Positions 1 to 8,692 of a DNA stretch of 64,000 bases are shown in pieces. The stretch lies in assembly GCA_035534995.1 (NCBI GenBank), contig DATLQX010000150.1:1-64000 (forward strand), in the 5' to 3' direction. The translations under genes were made by a program, and so were the position numbers. Every line of letters begins with the position of its first letter. The stretch's first letter is position 1. The notes below the pieces were generated by a model. The model was not told where the DNA came from. It was given only the letters and a program-made list of their open reading frames with translations, and did no database searches. This stretch comes from JANWHV01 sp035534995. Its GTDB lineage: Bacteria; Chloroflexota; UBA5177; JANWHV01.

Positions 1-424
1 CCTCGGCGCCGGTATGCAGGCGACCGACGCCCTGGAGCACCGCGTCGTCAAGAGATTGCACGCCGACGCTGACGCGGGTGATACCGGCGGCCAGTAGAGC
101 CTCCCAGAAGCCGGGCGGTTGATTGCCGGGGTTGGCCTCCAAGGTGATCTCCGCGTCAGGGGCCAGAATGCACGCGGCGCGGAGCGCGTCCATAATCGTG
201 AGGATGTGGCTGGGATCGAGGGTGCTTGGGGTACCGCCGCCAAAAAAGACGGTAGGCACCAGGGGTGGTGGGCGGTTCTCCAAGCGGAGGGCCAATTCGG
301 CGATTACGGCCTCAACGTAGGCGGGGATGCGGGCGGGCTGGCCGACGACGGTGGCAAAATCGCAGAAAGAGCAATGATAGTGACAGAAGGGGATATGCAC
401 ATAAACAGCAAGTTCCCCAGACAT
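1..424 (-). CDS. hemW: HemW-like radical SAM protein, 5' part only
   Basis: This is the N-terminal ~141 residues of a radical SAM protein of the HemN/HemW group; the gene runs off the left edge of the window. HemW is a heme chaperone in known cases. The first residues read MSGELAVYVHIPFC, followed by the iron-sulfur cysteine motif CHYHCSFC (C-x3-C-x2-C) and then FFGGGTPSTL, the SAM-binding glycine motif of this family. The start chosen is the ATG at 424, which places the VHIPFC motif at the usual distance from the N-terminus. It is divergent from rdgB. HemW is favoured over HemN because of the short N-terminus, but the decisive C-terminal part is outside the window. Confidence 0.88.
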   Translation of the reverse strand, partial: MSGELAVYVHIPFCHYHCSFCDFATVVGQPARIPAYVEAVIAELALRLENRPPPLVPTVFFGGGTPSTLDPSHILTIMDALRAACILAPDAEITLEANPGNQPPGFWEALLAAGITRVSVGVQSLDDAVLQGVGRLHTGAE

Positions 425-460
425 GACCCCGGTATGATGTGAACAGGGAGGATTGGCGCG

Positions 461-507
461 GGACCGATCAGTCGGATCGGACGGATCGGTCCAATTGGTC
501 CGATCAG
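461..507. repeat. Palindromic GATCGGTCCGATC-type intergenic repeat, copy 1
   Basis: The spacer between the divergent hemW and rdgB genes holds a dense cluster of small palindromes. GGACCGATC at 461-469 is the exact reverse complement of GATCGGTCC at 484-492. CCAATTGG at 491-498 is palindromic, and GATCGG at 484-489 mirrors CCGATC at 500-505. Related arrays occur at 10143-10180 and 20118-20141. No ORF explains it. It resembles a REP-like or iterated-palindrome element, or a DNA-binding site cluster. Confidence 0.7.
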
Positions 508-541
508 GTAGATTTTTGGCCATCAAAGGGAGGTCTCCCGC

Positions 542-1135
542 GTGCGTGTGCTAGTAGCTACCACGAACCAACATAAAGCCAGGGAATTCCAACGCTTATT
601 CACCGGAGATATCCTGGAGGTACGCACGCCGGCGGAGTGGGGATTGCCGCCGCTGCCCGTCGAGGAAACAGGAGCGACGTTCGCGGCCAACGCCCTCACC
701 AAAGCCCGCGCCTACGCTTCAGCGTACCGCATCCCCGCCCTCGCGGACGATTCCGGGATTCGTGTGGATGCCCTGGCCGGTGCTCCTGGGGTTCGCAGCG
801 CTCGCTTCGGTCGCCCCGATCTGGATGACGAGGGACGGGCCCGGTACCTGCTGGACTGCCTGAAAGGGATCTCGGGCTGTGACCGCGGCGCGCACTACGT
901 CTGCGCGTTGGCCCTCGTGGTACCGGGTGAGGATCCCCTCGTGGTGGAGGGGAAGTGGTATGGCAGGGTTGCCGAACAGTATCTGGAAGGTGGAACCGGT
1001 TTTGGCTACGATCCGGTCTTCCTGATCCCCAGTTTGGGCGAGCCCGTCTCCCGATTGACTCCGGCGGAAAAGGACGCGCTTGGGCATCGCGGGAAGGCGG
1101 CGCGGCGGCTGATGGCCGCCATGACCACGCGCTGA
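542..1135 (+). CDS. rdgB: Non-canonical purine NTP pyrophosphatase (RdgB/HAM1)
   Basis: A 197-aa protein of the Ham1/RdgB family, which hydrolyses dITP, XTP and ITP to the monophosphate and pyrophosphate and so keeps deaminated purines out of DNA and RNA. The N-terminus VLVATTNQHKAREF matches the family phosphate-binding start, followed by DDSGIRVDAL and, near the C-terminus, the signature TGFGYDPVF. Length is normal (about 190-200 aa). The GTG start at 542 is preceded by a good Shine-Dalgarno (AAAGGGAGG, about 530). It is the first gene of a forward housekeeping run continuing into rsmA. Confidence 0.95.
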   Translation: MRVLVATTNQHKAREFQRLFTGDILEVRTPAEWGLPPLPVEETGATFAANALTKARAYASAYRIPALADDSGIRVDALAGAPGVRSARFGRPDLDDEGRARYLLDCLKGISGCDRGAHYVCALALVVPGEDPLVVEGKWYGRVAEQYLEGGTGFGYDPVFLIPSLGEPVSRLTPAEKDALGHRGKAARRLMAAMTTR

Positions 1136-1161
1136 ACGATGTCACCTACGGGACAGCGGTG

Positions 1162-2106
1162 ATGCAGCCAACCCTGTACACTGGAGATGTGAATACCGTA
1201 CGCCCTTTGGGGGCGCCCTCTTCCAGTAGCGCGCGCCGAACTCTTACCCTTGCCGAGGAGACCCGCGCCATTTTGCGGGGCTATAGGGTGCGGACCAACG
1301 ATCAGTTGGGCCAGAACTTTCTCATCGACCGCGAGGCGCTTGACTTCATCATCCGGGCCGCCGCCCCCGCGCCAGGCAGCCAGGTGCTGGAGATTGGTCC
1401 CGGAATCGGCACCCTGACCCTGGCCCTGGCCAGCACCGGCGCCCAGATACACGCGCTCGAACTGGACGCGGAGATGGCGCGAATCAGCGCCGACCGGACG
1501 GCTGGGCTGGAGAATGTCACCATCCATGAGGGGAATGTCCTGCATACCGATCTGGCGGATATTTTCGACGTTCGGAAACCGTTCATGGTGGTGGCGAACA
1601 TTCCCTACTACATCACCGCCCCGATTCTCCGTCTGTTCCTGGAGGGGCCCTATCAACCGACCTCGCTCATTCTGATGGTCCAGAAGGAGGTAGGCGAACG
1701 GCTGGCGGCACTTCCTGGCGAGATGAGCGCCCTGACCGTGTTCGCCCAGGTGCTGGCGCGGATCGAAGTCCTGCGCCGGGTGCCGCCCTCATCCTTCATG
1801 CCGCCGCCCGAGGTCGAGTCAGCGATCGTGCGCCTCCGCGTGCATGAAACGCCGGCGATCCCGCGCGACGATCATCCGTTTCTATTCAGGGTGGTAAAGG
1901 CCGGTTTCAGCGCCAAGCGGAAGATGATTCATAATTCGTTGAACCGCGGCTTGCCAAACTCTGGGGAGATGATCGAGGCGGCGCTCGCCTATGCTGGGGT
2001 GGATCGCTCTCGCCGCGCCGAAACCCTGAGCATAGAGGAGTGGCGCGCCCTGAGCCTGGCCCTCCGCGCCGACCATCAGCATACTCCCAAGGACCAGCGC
2101 CTATGA
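1162..2106 (+). CDS. rsmA: 16S rRNA dimethyladenosine transferase RsmA (KsgA)
   Basis: This SAM-dependent enzyme dimethylates two adjacent adenines in the 3'-terminal hairpin of 16S rRNA during 30S assembly. Visible signatures are NDQLGQNFLID near the N-terminus, the SAM site VLEIGPGIGTLT and the catalytic motif NIPYYIT. The reading frame is open well into rdgB, but the ATG at 1162 (314 aa) gives a protein only slightly longer than the usual 260-290 aa; a GTG at 1189 is the alternative. The TGA stop overlaps the ATG of pth. The C-terminal helical domain is complete. Confidence 0.94.
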   Translation: MQPTLYTGDVNTVRPLGAPSSSSARRTLTLAEETRAILRGYRVRTNDQLGQNFLIDREALDFIIRAAAPAPGSQVLEIGPGIGTLTLALASTGAQIHALELDAEMARISADRTAGLENVTIHEGNVLHTDLADIFDVRKPFMVVANIPYYITAPILRLFLEGPYQPTSLILMVQKEVGERLAALPGEMSALTVFAQVLARIEVLRRVPPSSFMPPPEVESAIVRLRVHETPAIPRDDHPFLFRVVKAGFSAKRKMIHNSLNRGLPNSGEMIEAALAYAGVDRSRRAETLSIEEWRALSLALRADHQHTPKDQRL

Positions 2107-2786
2107 TCTTCCGCCGCCATCAAGAGCCCGCGCCACCCGCCGAGGGAATCTGGTTGGTGGTTGGTTTGGGGAATCCGGGCCGCCGCTACGCGCCCACCCG
2201 CCACAACATAGGCTTTCGCGTGGTCGATCGGCTGGCCGAGCGGCCCGGCGCTTCACGTTGGCGCTCCGAACACCAGTCGGAAACCTGCCGGATACTGTTC
2301 GACGGCTTGCCGGTACTGGCGGCCAAACCCCAGACATTTATGAATGAGAGTGGGCGGGCAGTGAAGGCCCTCCTGTCACACTACAAGATTGCTCCGGAAC
2401 GTCTGCTGATTATCAGCGACGATCTGGATCTCCCGTTCGCGCGCCTTCGCCTCCGCGCCCGTGGGTCTGCCGGCGGCCACAATGGCCTCCGCTCGATCAA
2501 CGCGGCGTTGGGCATGCTGGACTACGCGCGGTTGCGGGTGGGGATCGGGCGACCCACGGAGGGCGATCCGCTTGAGTGGGTACTTTCCCCATTCTCCCCG
2601 GCGGAGGAACGGGAGATACCGCTCCTGTGCGAGAATGGGGCGACGATCGTGGATGCCGTGGTACGCGATGGCGTCCTGGCGGCGATGAATCAGTTTAACG
2701 GCCAGGGGCCGGCGGTAGCCGAGCCGCCGACCGCGAAACCGGCGTCAATGGTAGGCCGCCCGCCGGAGGACCAGATCCGTGGCTAA
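2103..2786 (+). CDS. pth: Peptidyl-tRNA hydrolase
   Basis: Pth releases tRNA from peptidyl-tRNAs that drop off the ribosome. The sequence has VVGLGNPGRRYAPTRHNIGF (family N-terminal motif with the catalytic His), KPQTFMNESG with the conserved Asn, and DDLDLPFARLRLR plus GSAGGHNGLRSI further on. The start is the ATG at 2103, overlapping the rsmA stop in an ATGA arrangement that suggests translational coupling. At 227 aa it is longer than the typical ~190, because of a short N-terminal extension and a proline-rich C-terminal tail. Confidence 0.95.
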   Translation: MIFRRHQEPAPPAEGIWLVVGLGNPGRRYAPTRHNIGFRVVDRLAERPGASRWRSEHQSETCRILFDGLPVLAAKPQTFMNESGRAVKALLSHYKIAPERLLIISDDLDLPFARLRLRARGSAGGHNGLRSINAALGMLDYARLRVGIGRPTEGDPLEWVLSPFSPAEEREIPLLCENGATIVDAVVRDGVLAAMNQFNGQGPAVAEPPTAKPASMVGRPPEDQIRG

Positions 2787-5700
2787 TCTTTCCGCCAATC
2801 TGCACCCCCTGACCGCGCACGTCAGGTCGATCAAGGAGATGGGCGAACTGCTGGCCCGCCTGGGCTCCAGTGGGGTAGCGGCGATACACGGCGCTCCGCG
2901 AGCCAGCGCGCCGGTGGTGGCCGCCGCGCTTCAGGGCGATGCGGTTGCTCGTGGCAGCCTGCAGGTGGTGGTGGCGGCAGCCGACCCGGCGCAAGCCCTC
3001 TCCTGGGTGGACGAATTGCGCCAGTGGGTAGCGCCGGCGGTCCCCGTGCTCCAGTTCCCCGCCCTGGAGGCGCTGCCGTACGAACGGGCGGTGCCTGAGG
3101 CGTCGATCATCCAGCAGCGGCAAGGGGTGCTGGAAGTGCTGAGCGCTGGTGGACCGGCGGTGGTGGTCGTGCCGGCGCGGGCGCTGCTGCAGCCGCTCAT
3201 GGATCCCTCCGGCACTAAAGGGCTCATTCGAGAACTGGGTCGGGGAGACCGACTCGTGATGAGCACCGAGATGACGGTCTGGCGGCGGATGGGATACGAG
3301 CAAGCGGCAGTGGTGGAACGGCCCGGGCAGTACTGCCGGCGGGGTGGCATCGTCGATGTGTTTCCCGCCGGGGCGGATTGGCCGATCCGGGTGGAGTTGC
3401 TCGGTTCGGAGGTGGAGTCGCTGCGCCAGTTCGACCCCTCGACCCAACGTTCGGTGGCCGCGCTGGAACGAGTACGGCTCGGGCCGTTGCACCCCTTCGT
3501 GTTACCGGCAAGCGAGGAGGCCCTCCGCGAACTCAGTGCTCTCGACACCTCCCGCTGCCTTCCCCATGTGCGTACTCAATGGGAGGAGGAGCTTCGCCAC
3601 CTGGGCCAGGGCATCCCGTTTGACGGCCTGGAGTTTTACACGCCGTACCTGACCGCCCAGCCTTCATCCCTCCTGTCCTACCTCTCGGGTTCGTCGGTGC
3701 TGTTTCTGGATGAGCCCGAGGCACTATTCGGCACCATGGACGATCTTACCGAGCAGGCGCGGGAGTTGAGTGACGAGCTGCTTGGCCGGGGCGAAGTGCC
3801 GGCCGGCCTCCGCTTCCCCCTGCTGACGGTGGAGGAGGTTCGCCAGGAGATCGGGCTGATGCCGCGAGTTGAATGGCGGCAACGGGTAGGCGGCGAGGGG
3901 TTCGATTGGAGCGCGGGCAATGTGTTCCGCACCGCTCCCTCCTACGCGGGCAGCCTGAAGCGCTTCGTGCAGGATTGCGCCGAACTCCGGGGGCAGCAAG
4001 AGCGGGTCTGTATCGTGTCGCTGCAGGGCCAGCGATTGGCCGAGTTGTTGACCGAGGACGAGGTGCCGGTCAGCAGGGCTGGGTCTCTGGACGTGCTACC
4101 GGAGCGCGGGACGATCGTCGCCGTGCCAGGCCAGTTGCCCGAGGGCTGGTATCTGCCGAACGGCCATCTCCTGGTCATCACCGACGCCGAGGTTGCCGGC
4201 TGGACTCGACCCCGGCCCGCCGCCCGCTTTCACCGCGAAGCCGAGGGAACCTTCGCCCTTGATTTCCAACCAGGCGACATCGTGGTGCATATCGAACACG
4301 GGATTGGCCGTTACCAGGGAGTGGTGCGCCGTGGGGCTGGACGCGCCGAACGCGAGTATCTCGACCTTCAGTTCTCGGGCACCGATCGGCTGCTGGTTCC
4401 CACCGATCAGCTCGATCGGGTGACCAAATACCGGGGGATGGGCGAGGTGGCGCCCGCGCTGAGCAAGCTGGGAAGCCAGGAGTGGACGCGGGCCAAGGCC
4501 AGGGTGAAGGAATCGGTGGAGGCGGTGGCGCGCGAGTTGCTGGATCTCTATCGCTTCCGGGAAAAGGCGCCCGGCCACCCTTTCGCCGTCGACGGCCATT
4601 GGCAGCGCGAACTGGAGGCCGCGTTCCCCTATGAGGAGACCCTGGACCAGGAGCGTGCCATTCGGGACGTGAAGGGCGACATGGAGAGCGCCCGGCCCAT
4701 GGATCGCCTGGTCTGCGGAGACGTTGGCTACGGGAAGACCGAGGTCGCCTTGCGGGCAGCCTTCAAGGCGGTGATGGATGGGCGGCAGGTTGCCGTGCTG
4801 GTCCCCACCACCGTCCTGGCCCAGCAGCACTACAACACCTTCCGCGAGCGTATGCAAGCCTTTCCGGTCCGGGTAGGAGTACTGAGCCGCTTCCAGTCCC
4901 CCAAGGACCAGCAGCGGGTGCTTGCCGGGATTCGCGAGGGGACGATTGACATCGCGGTTGGCACGCATCGGCTCCTGCAAAAGGATGTGTCATTCAGCGA
5001 TCTTGGTTTGTTGGTAATCGATGAGGAGCAGCGCTTTGGGGTCAAGCACAAGGAGCGGCTCAAGCAGATGCGCCGCGACATCGATGTCCTGACCCTCACC
5101 GCGACCCCAATTCCTCGCAGTCTCCACATGGCCTTGATGCAGGTGCGCGATTTGAGCGTGATCGCCACCCCACCGGAAGGGCGGCTTCCGATCAAGACCT
5201 TCCTTGAGCCGTTTGACGAATACCACATCCGCGAGGCCATCTTGCGGGAGATGGACCGTGGGGGCCAGATCTACTTTGTCCATAACCGGGTGCAGACCAT
5301 TCAGGCGATGGCCGAGCGGCTCCGCCGGCTGGCCCCCCAGGCGCGGATCGAGATCGCGCACGGGCAGATGCCGGAGGCCGAACTGGAGCGGGCCATGTTT
5401 GCCTTCGCTGATAAACAATATGATCTGCTGATTTGCAGCACGATCATCGAAAATGGCCTGGATATCCCGAATGTCAATACGATGATCGTTAACGATGCTC
5501 CACAATTTGGCCTCTCGCAGTTGTATCAATTGCGCGGCCGGATCGGGCGCGGCAGCCGCCGCGGGTACGCCTACTTGCTCTACAACCCGAATCTGCGGAT
5601 TTCCCGCACGGCGGAGCGCCGATTGAAAGCAATCTTCGAGTCAACCGAATTGGGGGCCGGCTTCCAGATTGCCATGAAGGATCTGGAGATCCGCGGCGCG

Positions 5701-6297
5701 GGGAACGTGCTTGGGAGCGCTCAGCACGGCCAGATGGCGGCGGTAGGGTTCCAACTCTACGCCTCGATGCTGGCCGAGGCCATTGAGCGGCAGCGCGTGG
5801 GCGGCGACTCACTGTCGGCGGAGCAGCCGCGCCCGGTGGTCAGTATACATGTGGATGCGTTCATCCCGGATGACTACGTGGAGGATGGGAATCAGCGGTT
5901 GCGGCTTTATCAGCGTCTCGCGGCGGCCACGAAGTCAGCGGAGGTCATCGACCTGGAGGCGGAACTGCGGGACCGCTTCGGGCCCCTGCCGGATCCGGTG
6001 GCAGCCATGCTTTCCATGGTGCGGATACGGCTCAAGGCAACCCAATTGGGTATCGTGGATATCAAGCTCGACCCTACCAGCCTGGTGATACAGGGCACGC
6101 ACACCACGGTGTACGACCGGCAAGATGTCTACGCAACCTATGGCATGGCGGCCCGCATCGATCGGGGGATTCTCCGCCTTTCGGCCCAGCGGCTAGGCAC
6201 CGATCCCCTGGCGGCAATCGAGCGGATTCTTGATCGCGCGGTGGTGCCGCGCGGCGCCGAGGAGGCATCGCGGCTGGTGGCGGGCGGACGGCCTTAG
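2779..6297 (+). CDS. mfd: Transcription-repair coupling factor Mfd
   Basis: Mfd is an ATP-dependent DNA translocase that removes RNA polymerase stalled at lesions and recruits UvrA. At 1172 aa it has the full-length layout: a UvrB-like N-terminal module, a CarD-like RNA-polymerase interaction domain (PGDIVVHIEHGIGRYQGV, about residues 496-513), then the RecG-type motor with Walker A GDVGYGKTE, the DEEQRFG box and LTATPIPRSL, and a C-terminal TRCF domain. The GTG start at 2779 overlaps the end of pth by 8 nt and follows GGAGGA at 2765-2770. No frameshift or missing motif was seen. Confidence 0.96.
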   Translation: MANLSANLHPLTAHVRSIKEMGELLARLGSSGVAAIHGAPRASAPVVAAALQGDAVARGSLQVVVAAADPAQALSWVDELRQWVAPAVPVLQFPALEALPYERAVPEASIIQQRQGVLEVLSAGGPAVVVVPARALLQPLMDPSGTKGLIRELGRGDRLVMSTEMTVWRRMGYEQAAVVERPGQYCRRGGIVDVFPAGADWPIRVELLGSEVESLRQFDPSTQRSVAALERVRLGPLHPFVLPASEEALRELSALDTSRCLPHVRTQWEEELRHLGQGIPFDGLEFYTPYLTAQPSSLLSYLSGSSVLFLDEPEALFGTMDDLTEQARELSDELLGRGEVPAGLRFPLLTVEEVRQEIGLMPRVEWRQRVGGEGFDWSAGNVFRTAPSYAGSLKRFVQDCAELRGQQERVCIVSLQGQRLAELLTEDEVPVSRAGSLDVLPERGTIVAVPGQLPEGWYLPNGHLLVITDAEVAGWTRPRPAARFHREAEGTFALDFQPGDIVVHIEHGIGRYQGVVRRGAGRAEREYLDLQFSGTDRLLVPTDQLDRVTKYRGMGEVAPALSKLGSQEWTRAKARVKESVEAVARELLDLYRFREKAPGHPFAVDGHWQRELEAAFPYEETLDQERAIRDVKGDMESARPMDRLVCGDVGYGKTEVALRAAFKAVMDGRQVAVLVPTTVLAQQHYNTFRERMQAFPVRVGVLSRFQSPKDQQRVLAGIREGTIDIAVGTHRLLQKDVSFSDLGLLVIDEEQRFGVKHKERLKQMRRDIDVLTLTATPIPRSLHMALMQVRDLSVIATPPEGRLPIKTFLEPFDEYHIREAILREMDRGGQIYFVHNRVQTIQAMAERLRRLAPQARIEIAHGQMPEAELERAMFAFADKQYDLLICSTIIENGLDIPNVNTMIVNDAPQFGLSQLYQLRGRIGRGSRRGYAYLLYNPNLRISRTAERRLKAIFESTELGAGFQIAMKDLEIRGAGNVLGSAQHGQMAAVGFQLYASMLAEAIERQRVGGDSLSAEQPRPVVSIHVDAFIPDDYVEDGNQRLRLYQRLAAATKSAEVIDLEAELRDRFGPLPDPVAAMLSMVRIRLKATQLGIVDIKLDPTSLVIQGTHTTVYDRQDVYATYGMAARIDRGILRLSAQRLGTDPLAAIERILDRAVVPRGAEEASRLVAGGRP

Positions 6298-6313
6298 TAG
6301 GTGGGGGAAACGC

Positions 6314-6931
6314 ATGGCCGGGAAAATGAGGGAGGGCGTCGGCATGGATGGCAACACCTCGGAGGTTCCCGAAGCAGGATCGTGGATCGGCGCCTTTGGC
6401 CGTGCCCTTGGGCTGGGGGTGATCACCGGCTTCCGCTCCACCTCCGCCCTTGCCGTATTGAGCCGCGCGGGCAGCACGCCTGGCTTCCCTGCCGAGAGGC
6501 TCCCGAATTGGCTGTTTCGAAAGGGTGCCGTTCGCGGGCTCTCGGCGGCAGCCCTGGGCGAGCTGGTAGTGGACAAACTACCCTTCGTTCCCAGCCGCCT
6601 GAATCGCGGATCCCTGGCGGGACGGGCGTTCAGTGGCGGACTGGCCGGGATCGCGAGCTTTCGCCTGGCGGCGAAGCCGGCGTGGATTGGTTGGGGAGCC
6701 GGCGCGGCGGGCGCCTTTGCCGGTTCCTTCGCGGGCGGGCGCGGACGCGCCTGGCTGGTGAAGCGGACGGGGCTCCCTGATCCCGTGATCGCGGTTGGCG
6801 AGGATCTGCTTACCTTGACTGGCGGACGCGCGATCATCCGCCGCCCGTGGCTTGGCCTGGTCCTCAGTTCCCTGGCCCTGGCGACGGCCCTCCTCACTCG
6901 AGTGGATACTCAATCCGACCACAAGGGCTGA
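6314..6931 (+). CDS. DUF4126 family membrane protein
   Basis: A 205-aa protein rich in Gly, Ala and Leu with several hydrophobic segments, matching the DUF4126 family of unknown function. Typical features are GRALGLGVITGFRS near residue 30, LGELVVDKLPFVPSR near 90 and a Gly/Ala-rich membrane stretch followed by GEDLLTL. The start at 6314 follows GGGGGAAAC; an alternative ATG at 6344 has an even stronger Shine-Dalgarno (GGGAGGG at 6330-6336), so the first ten residues are uncertain. It lies 16 nt after mfd and probably shares its transcript. Function is unknown. Confidence 0.8.
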   Translation: MAGKMREGVGMDGNTSEVPEAGSWIGAFGRALGLGVITGFRSTSALAVLSRAGSTPGFPAERLPNWLFRKGAVRGLSAAALGELVVDKLPFVPSRLNRGSLAGRAFSGGLAGIASFRLAAKPAWIGWGAGAAGAFAGSFAGGRGRAWLVKRTGLPDPVIAVGEDLLTLTGGRAIIRRPWLGLVLSSLALATALLTRVDTQSDHKG

Positions 6932-6986
6932 AACGAAAGTGATCCGCTTATCAGCAAAATTGGTACTTGGGGCGCTGCCTGAGTTG

Positions 6987-6992
6987 TATACT
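6987..6992 (+). promoter_or_regulatory. Possible -10 element upstream of the Xer recombinase gene
   Basis: TATACT at 6987-6992 would put a start site near 7000, just ahead of the AAGGA at 7002-7006 and the TTG start at 7013. I see no good -35 at 16-18 bp, so this is weak. Confidence 0.3.
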
Positions 6993-7012
6993 CTCGGCAT
7001 CAAGGATGGACA

Positions 7013-7993
7013 TTGACAATTCAGCGCCTTGCGACCGAACAGCCGGTGACCATGACGTTCGAGGCCGATGCCGTGGCGGCCCTCGACCGGGCGTGCCACG
7101 CGCTCCTTCGCGAGGTACACGCCCGGCAGGGGTCGCGCTCGAACAGCGCGCGGGCCCGTGACGCGGACCTTCGGTCCCTGGTCACCTGGCTCCGCGAACA
7201 GGGCATTACTGAACCCGCTGGACTGAATCGAGCCGCCCTACGCGGTTGGCTGGCCCACCTGCACGGCGAAGGGTACGCCCGATCCTCGATGGCCAGAATG
7301 CTCTCCAGTGCTCGTAGCCTCCTCCGTCACCTCGAACGTTCCGGGCTGGAGATCGACGCCGGCGCCCTCCGGCTGAGGGCCGGGCGCGCGCCCCACCGGT
7401 TGCCGGCCGTCCTGACCGAGAATCAGGCGGGGAACCTCCTGCGACCGGAAGTGGCCTCACGGAACTCGACGCGGATCGAGCGGCTGCTGGCGTTCCGCGA
7501 TCAGGCGGCATTGGAACTGCTGTACGGGGCCGGTTTGCGGGCCGCCGAATTGGTATCACTCAAGGTTGCCGATCTGGCGCTTGGCGATCGCCGGGCGATT
7601 GTGCGCGGCAAGGGTGAGAAGGAGCGGCGAATCCTGTTCGGCGAGCCGGCGGCCGCCGCCATTGGTCTCTACCTGACTGAGAGCCGGATCCCTTTGACCG
7701 CGGGCAAGATTCCGCACGACATCCTGCTAGTCAATTGGCGGGGTGGTCCCTTAAGCGTCCGGTCGGTCGGGCTGATTGTGGAGAACCGAGCGGTAGCGGT
7801 CGGCCTGGCCGATCAAGCGCACCCACACGCGCTGAGGCACTCCTTTGCCACCCATTTGCTGAACGGCGGCGCGGACCTACGGACGGTGCAACAATTGCTC
7901 GGGCACGCCAGCCTGGCCACCACGCAACGCTATCTGCATGTGGCGGATCCCCGACTCCGCGATGTCTACCACCGATGTCACCCAAGGGCCTGA
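7013..7993 (+). CDS. Tyrosine recombinase, XerC/XerD family
   Basis: A 326-aa site-specific recombinase of the Xer type, expected to resolve chromosome dimers at dif. All catalytic residues are visible: Arg176 (GAGLRAAEL), Lys200 (VRGKGEKERR), His272 and Arg275 (HPHALRHSF), His298 (LLGHASLATTQRYLH) and the nucleophile Tyr307. The N-terminal SAM-like core-binding domain covers about 25-115. The start chosen is TTG 7013 with AAGGA at 7002-7006; a GTG at 7046 or an ATG at 7052 is possible. It precedes hslVU, the same order as codV-clpQ-clpY in Firmicutes, which argues for the housekeeping XerC rather than a phage integrase. Confidence 0.88.
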   Translation: MTIQRLATEQPVTMTFEADAVAALDRACHALLREVHARQGSRSNSARARDADLRSLVTWLREQGITEPAGLNRAALRGWLAHLHGEGYARSSMARMLSSARSLLRHLERSGLEIDAGALRLRAGRAPHRLPAVLTENQAGNLLRPEVASRNSTRIERLLAFRDQAALELLYGAGLRAAELVSLKVADLALGDRRAIVRGKGEKERRILFGEPAAAAIGLYLTESRIPLTAGKIPHDILLVNWRGGPLSVRSVGLIVENRAVAVGLADQAHPHALRHSFATHLLNGGADLRTVQQLLGHASLATTQRYLHVADPRLRDVYHRCHPRA

Positions 7994-8072
7994 GTTCTGG
8001 TAGACTGGAAGATCGCGTGTTATGTTTAGCGGACGACTCGGCGGACGGTCAGGAGAAGGTAGGGACGGCACG

Positions 8073-8627
8073 ATGGAGCGGGTACGCAGCACGACCATTG
8101 TCGCGGTGGCGCGGGATGGCAAGGTAGCGATGGCGGGTGATGGGCAAGTAACCCAGGGCGAGATCGTGATGAAGCATACGGCGCGGAAAATCTACCGTAT
8201 GTACAATAATCGTATCCTTGTCGGTTTCGCTGGGTCCGCCGCCGATGGCATAACGCTGCTGGAGCGTCTGGAGAGCCAACTGGAGCAGAATGGAGGGAAT
8301 TTGCGGCGAGCGGCGATCAACCTGGCCAAGGATTGGCGCTCCGACAAGTACCTGAGGCGCCTGGAAGCGGAAGTAGTGGCCGCGTCGGAGGACGAACTGT
8401 TGGTCGTTTCAGGGAATGGCGACGTGGTTCAACCCGATGGGCACCTGATTGCCATTGGCTCCGGTGGACCGTACGCCTTCGCGGCGGCCCGCGCTCTCCT
8501 CGACCACTCGACGCTGGACGCCCGGGCGATTGCCGAGGCGGCCTTGAAAATCGCTTCGTCGATTTGCATTTATACCAACAACCAGATCATCGTGGAAACG
8601 ATCCCTGGTGAGCCGTCACCGGCGTAG
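8073..8627 (+). CDS. hslV: ATP-dependent protease proteolytic subunit HslV
   Basis: HslV forms the two-ring threonine-peptidase core of the cytoplasmic HslUV protease. The protein begins MERVRSTTIVAVARDGK; the TT after residue 6 should become the N-terminal catalytic threonine after processing. The conserved MAGDGQVT and the GFAGSAADG region follow. With the ATG at 8073 the length is 184 aa, close to the usual 175-180. AGGAGAAGG at about 8051 serves as Shine-Dalgarno. It is followed 65 nt later by hslU. Confidence 0.95.
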   Translation: MERVRSTTIVAVARDGKVAMAGDGQVTQGEIVMKHTARKIYRMYNNRILVGFAGSAADGITLLERLESQLEQNGGNLRRAAINLAKDWRSDKYLRRLEAEVVAASEDELLVVSGNGDVVQPDGHLIAIGSGGPYAFAAARALLDHSTLDARAIAEAALKIASSICIYTNNQIIVETIPGEPSPA

Positions 8628-8692
8628 TGTGCTTGCGCCTCGATGGCACGGCATATGCGACACCGTTGAACGTTTTTGAGAAGGTACTACCC

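Noticed and set aside
7013..7993. Phage or element integrase
   Set aside because: The tyrosine recombinase sits in the conserved xerC-hslV-hslU order with no attachment sites or phage genes, so it is the chromosomal Xer type.
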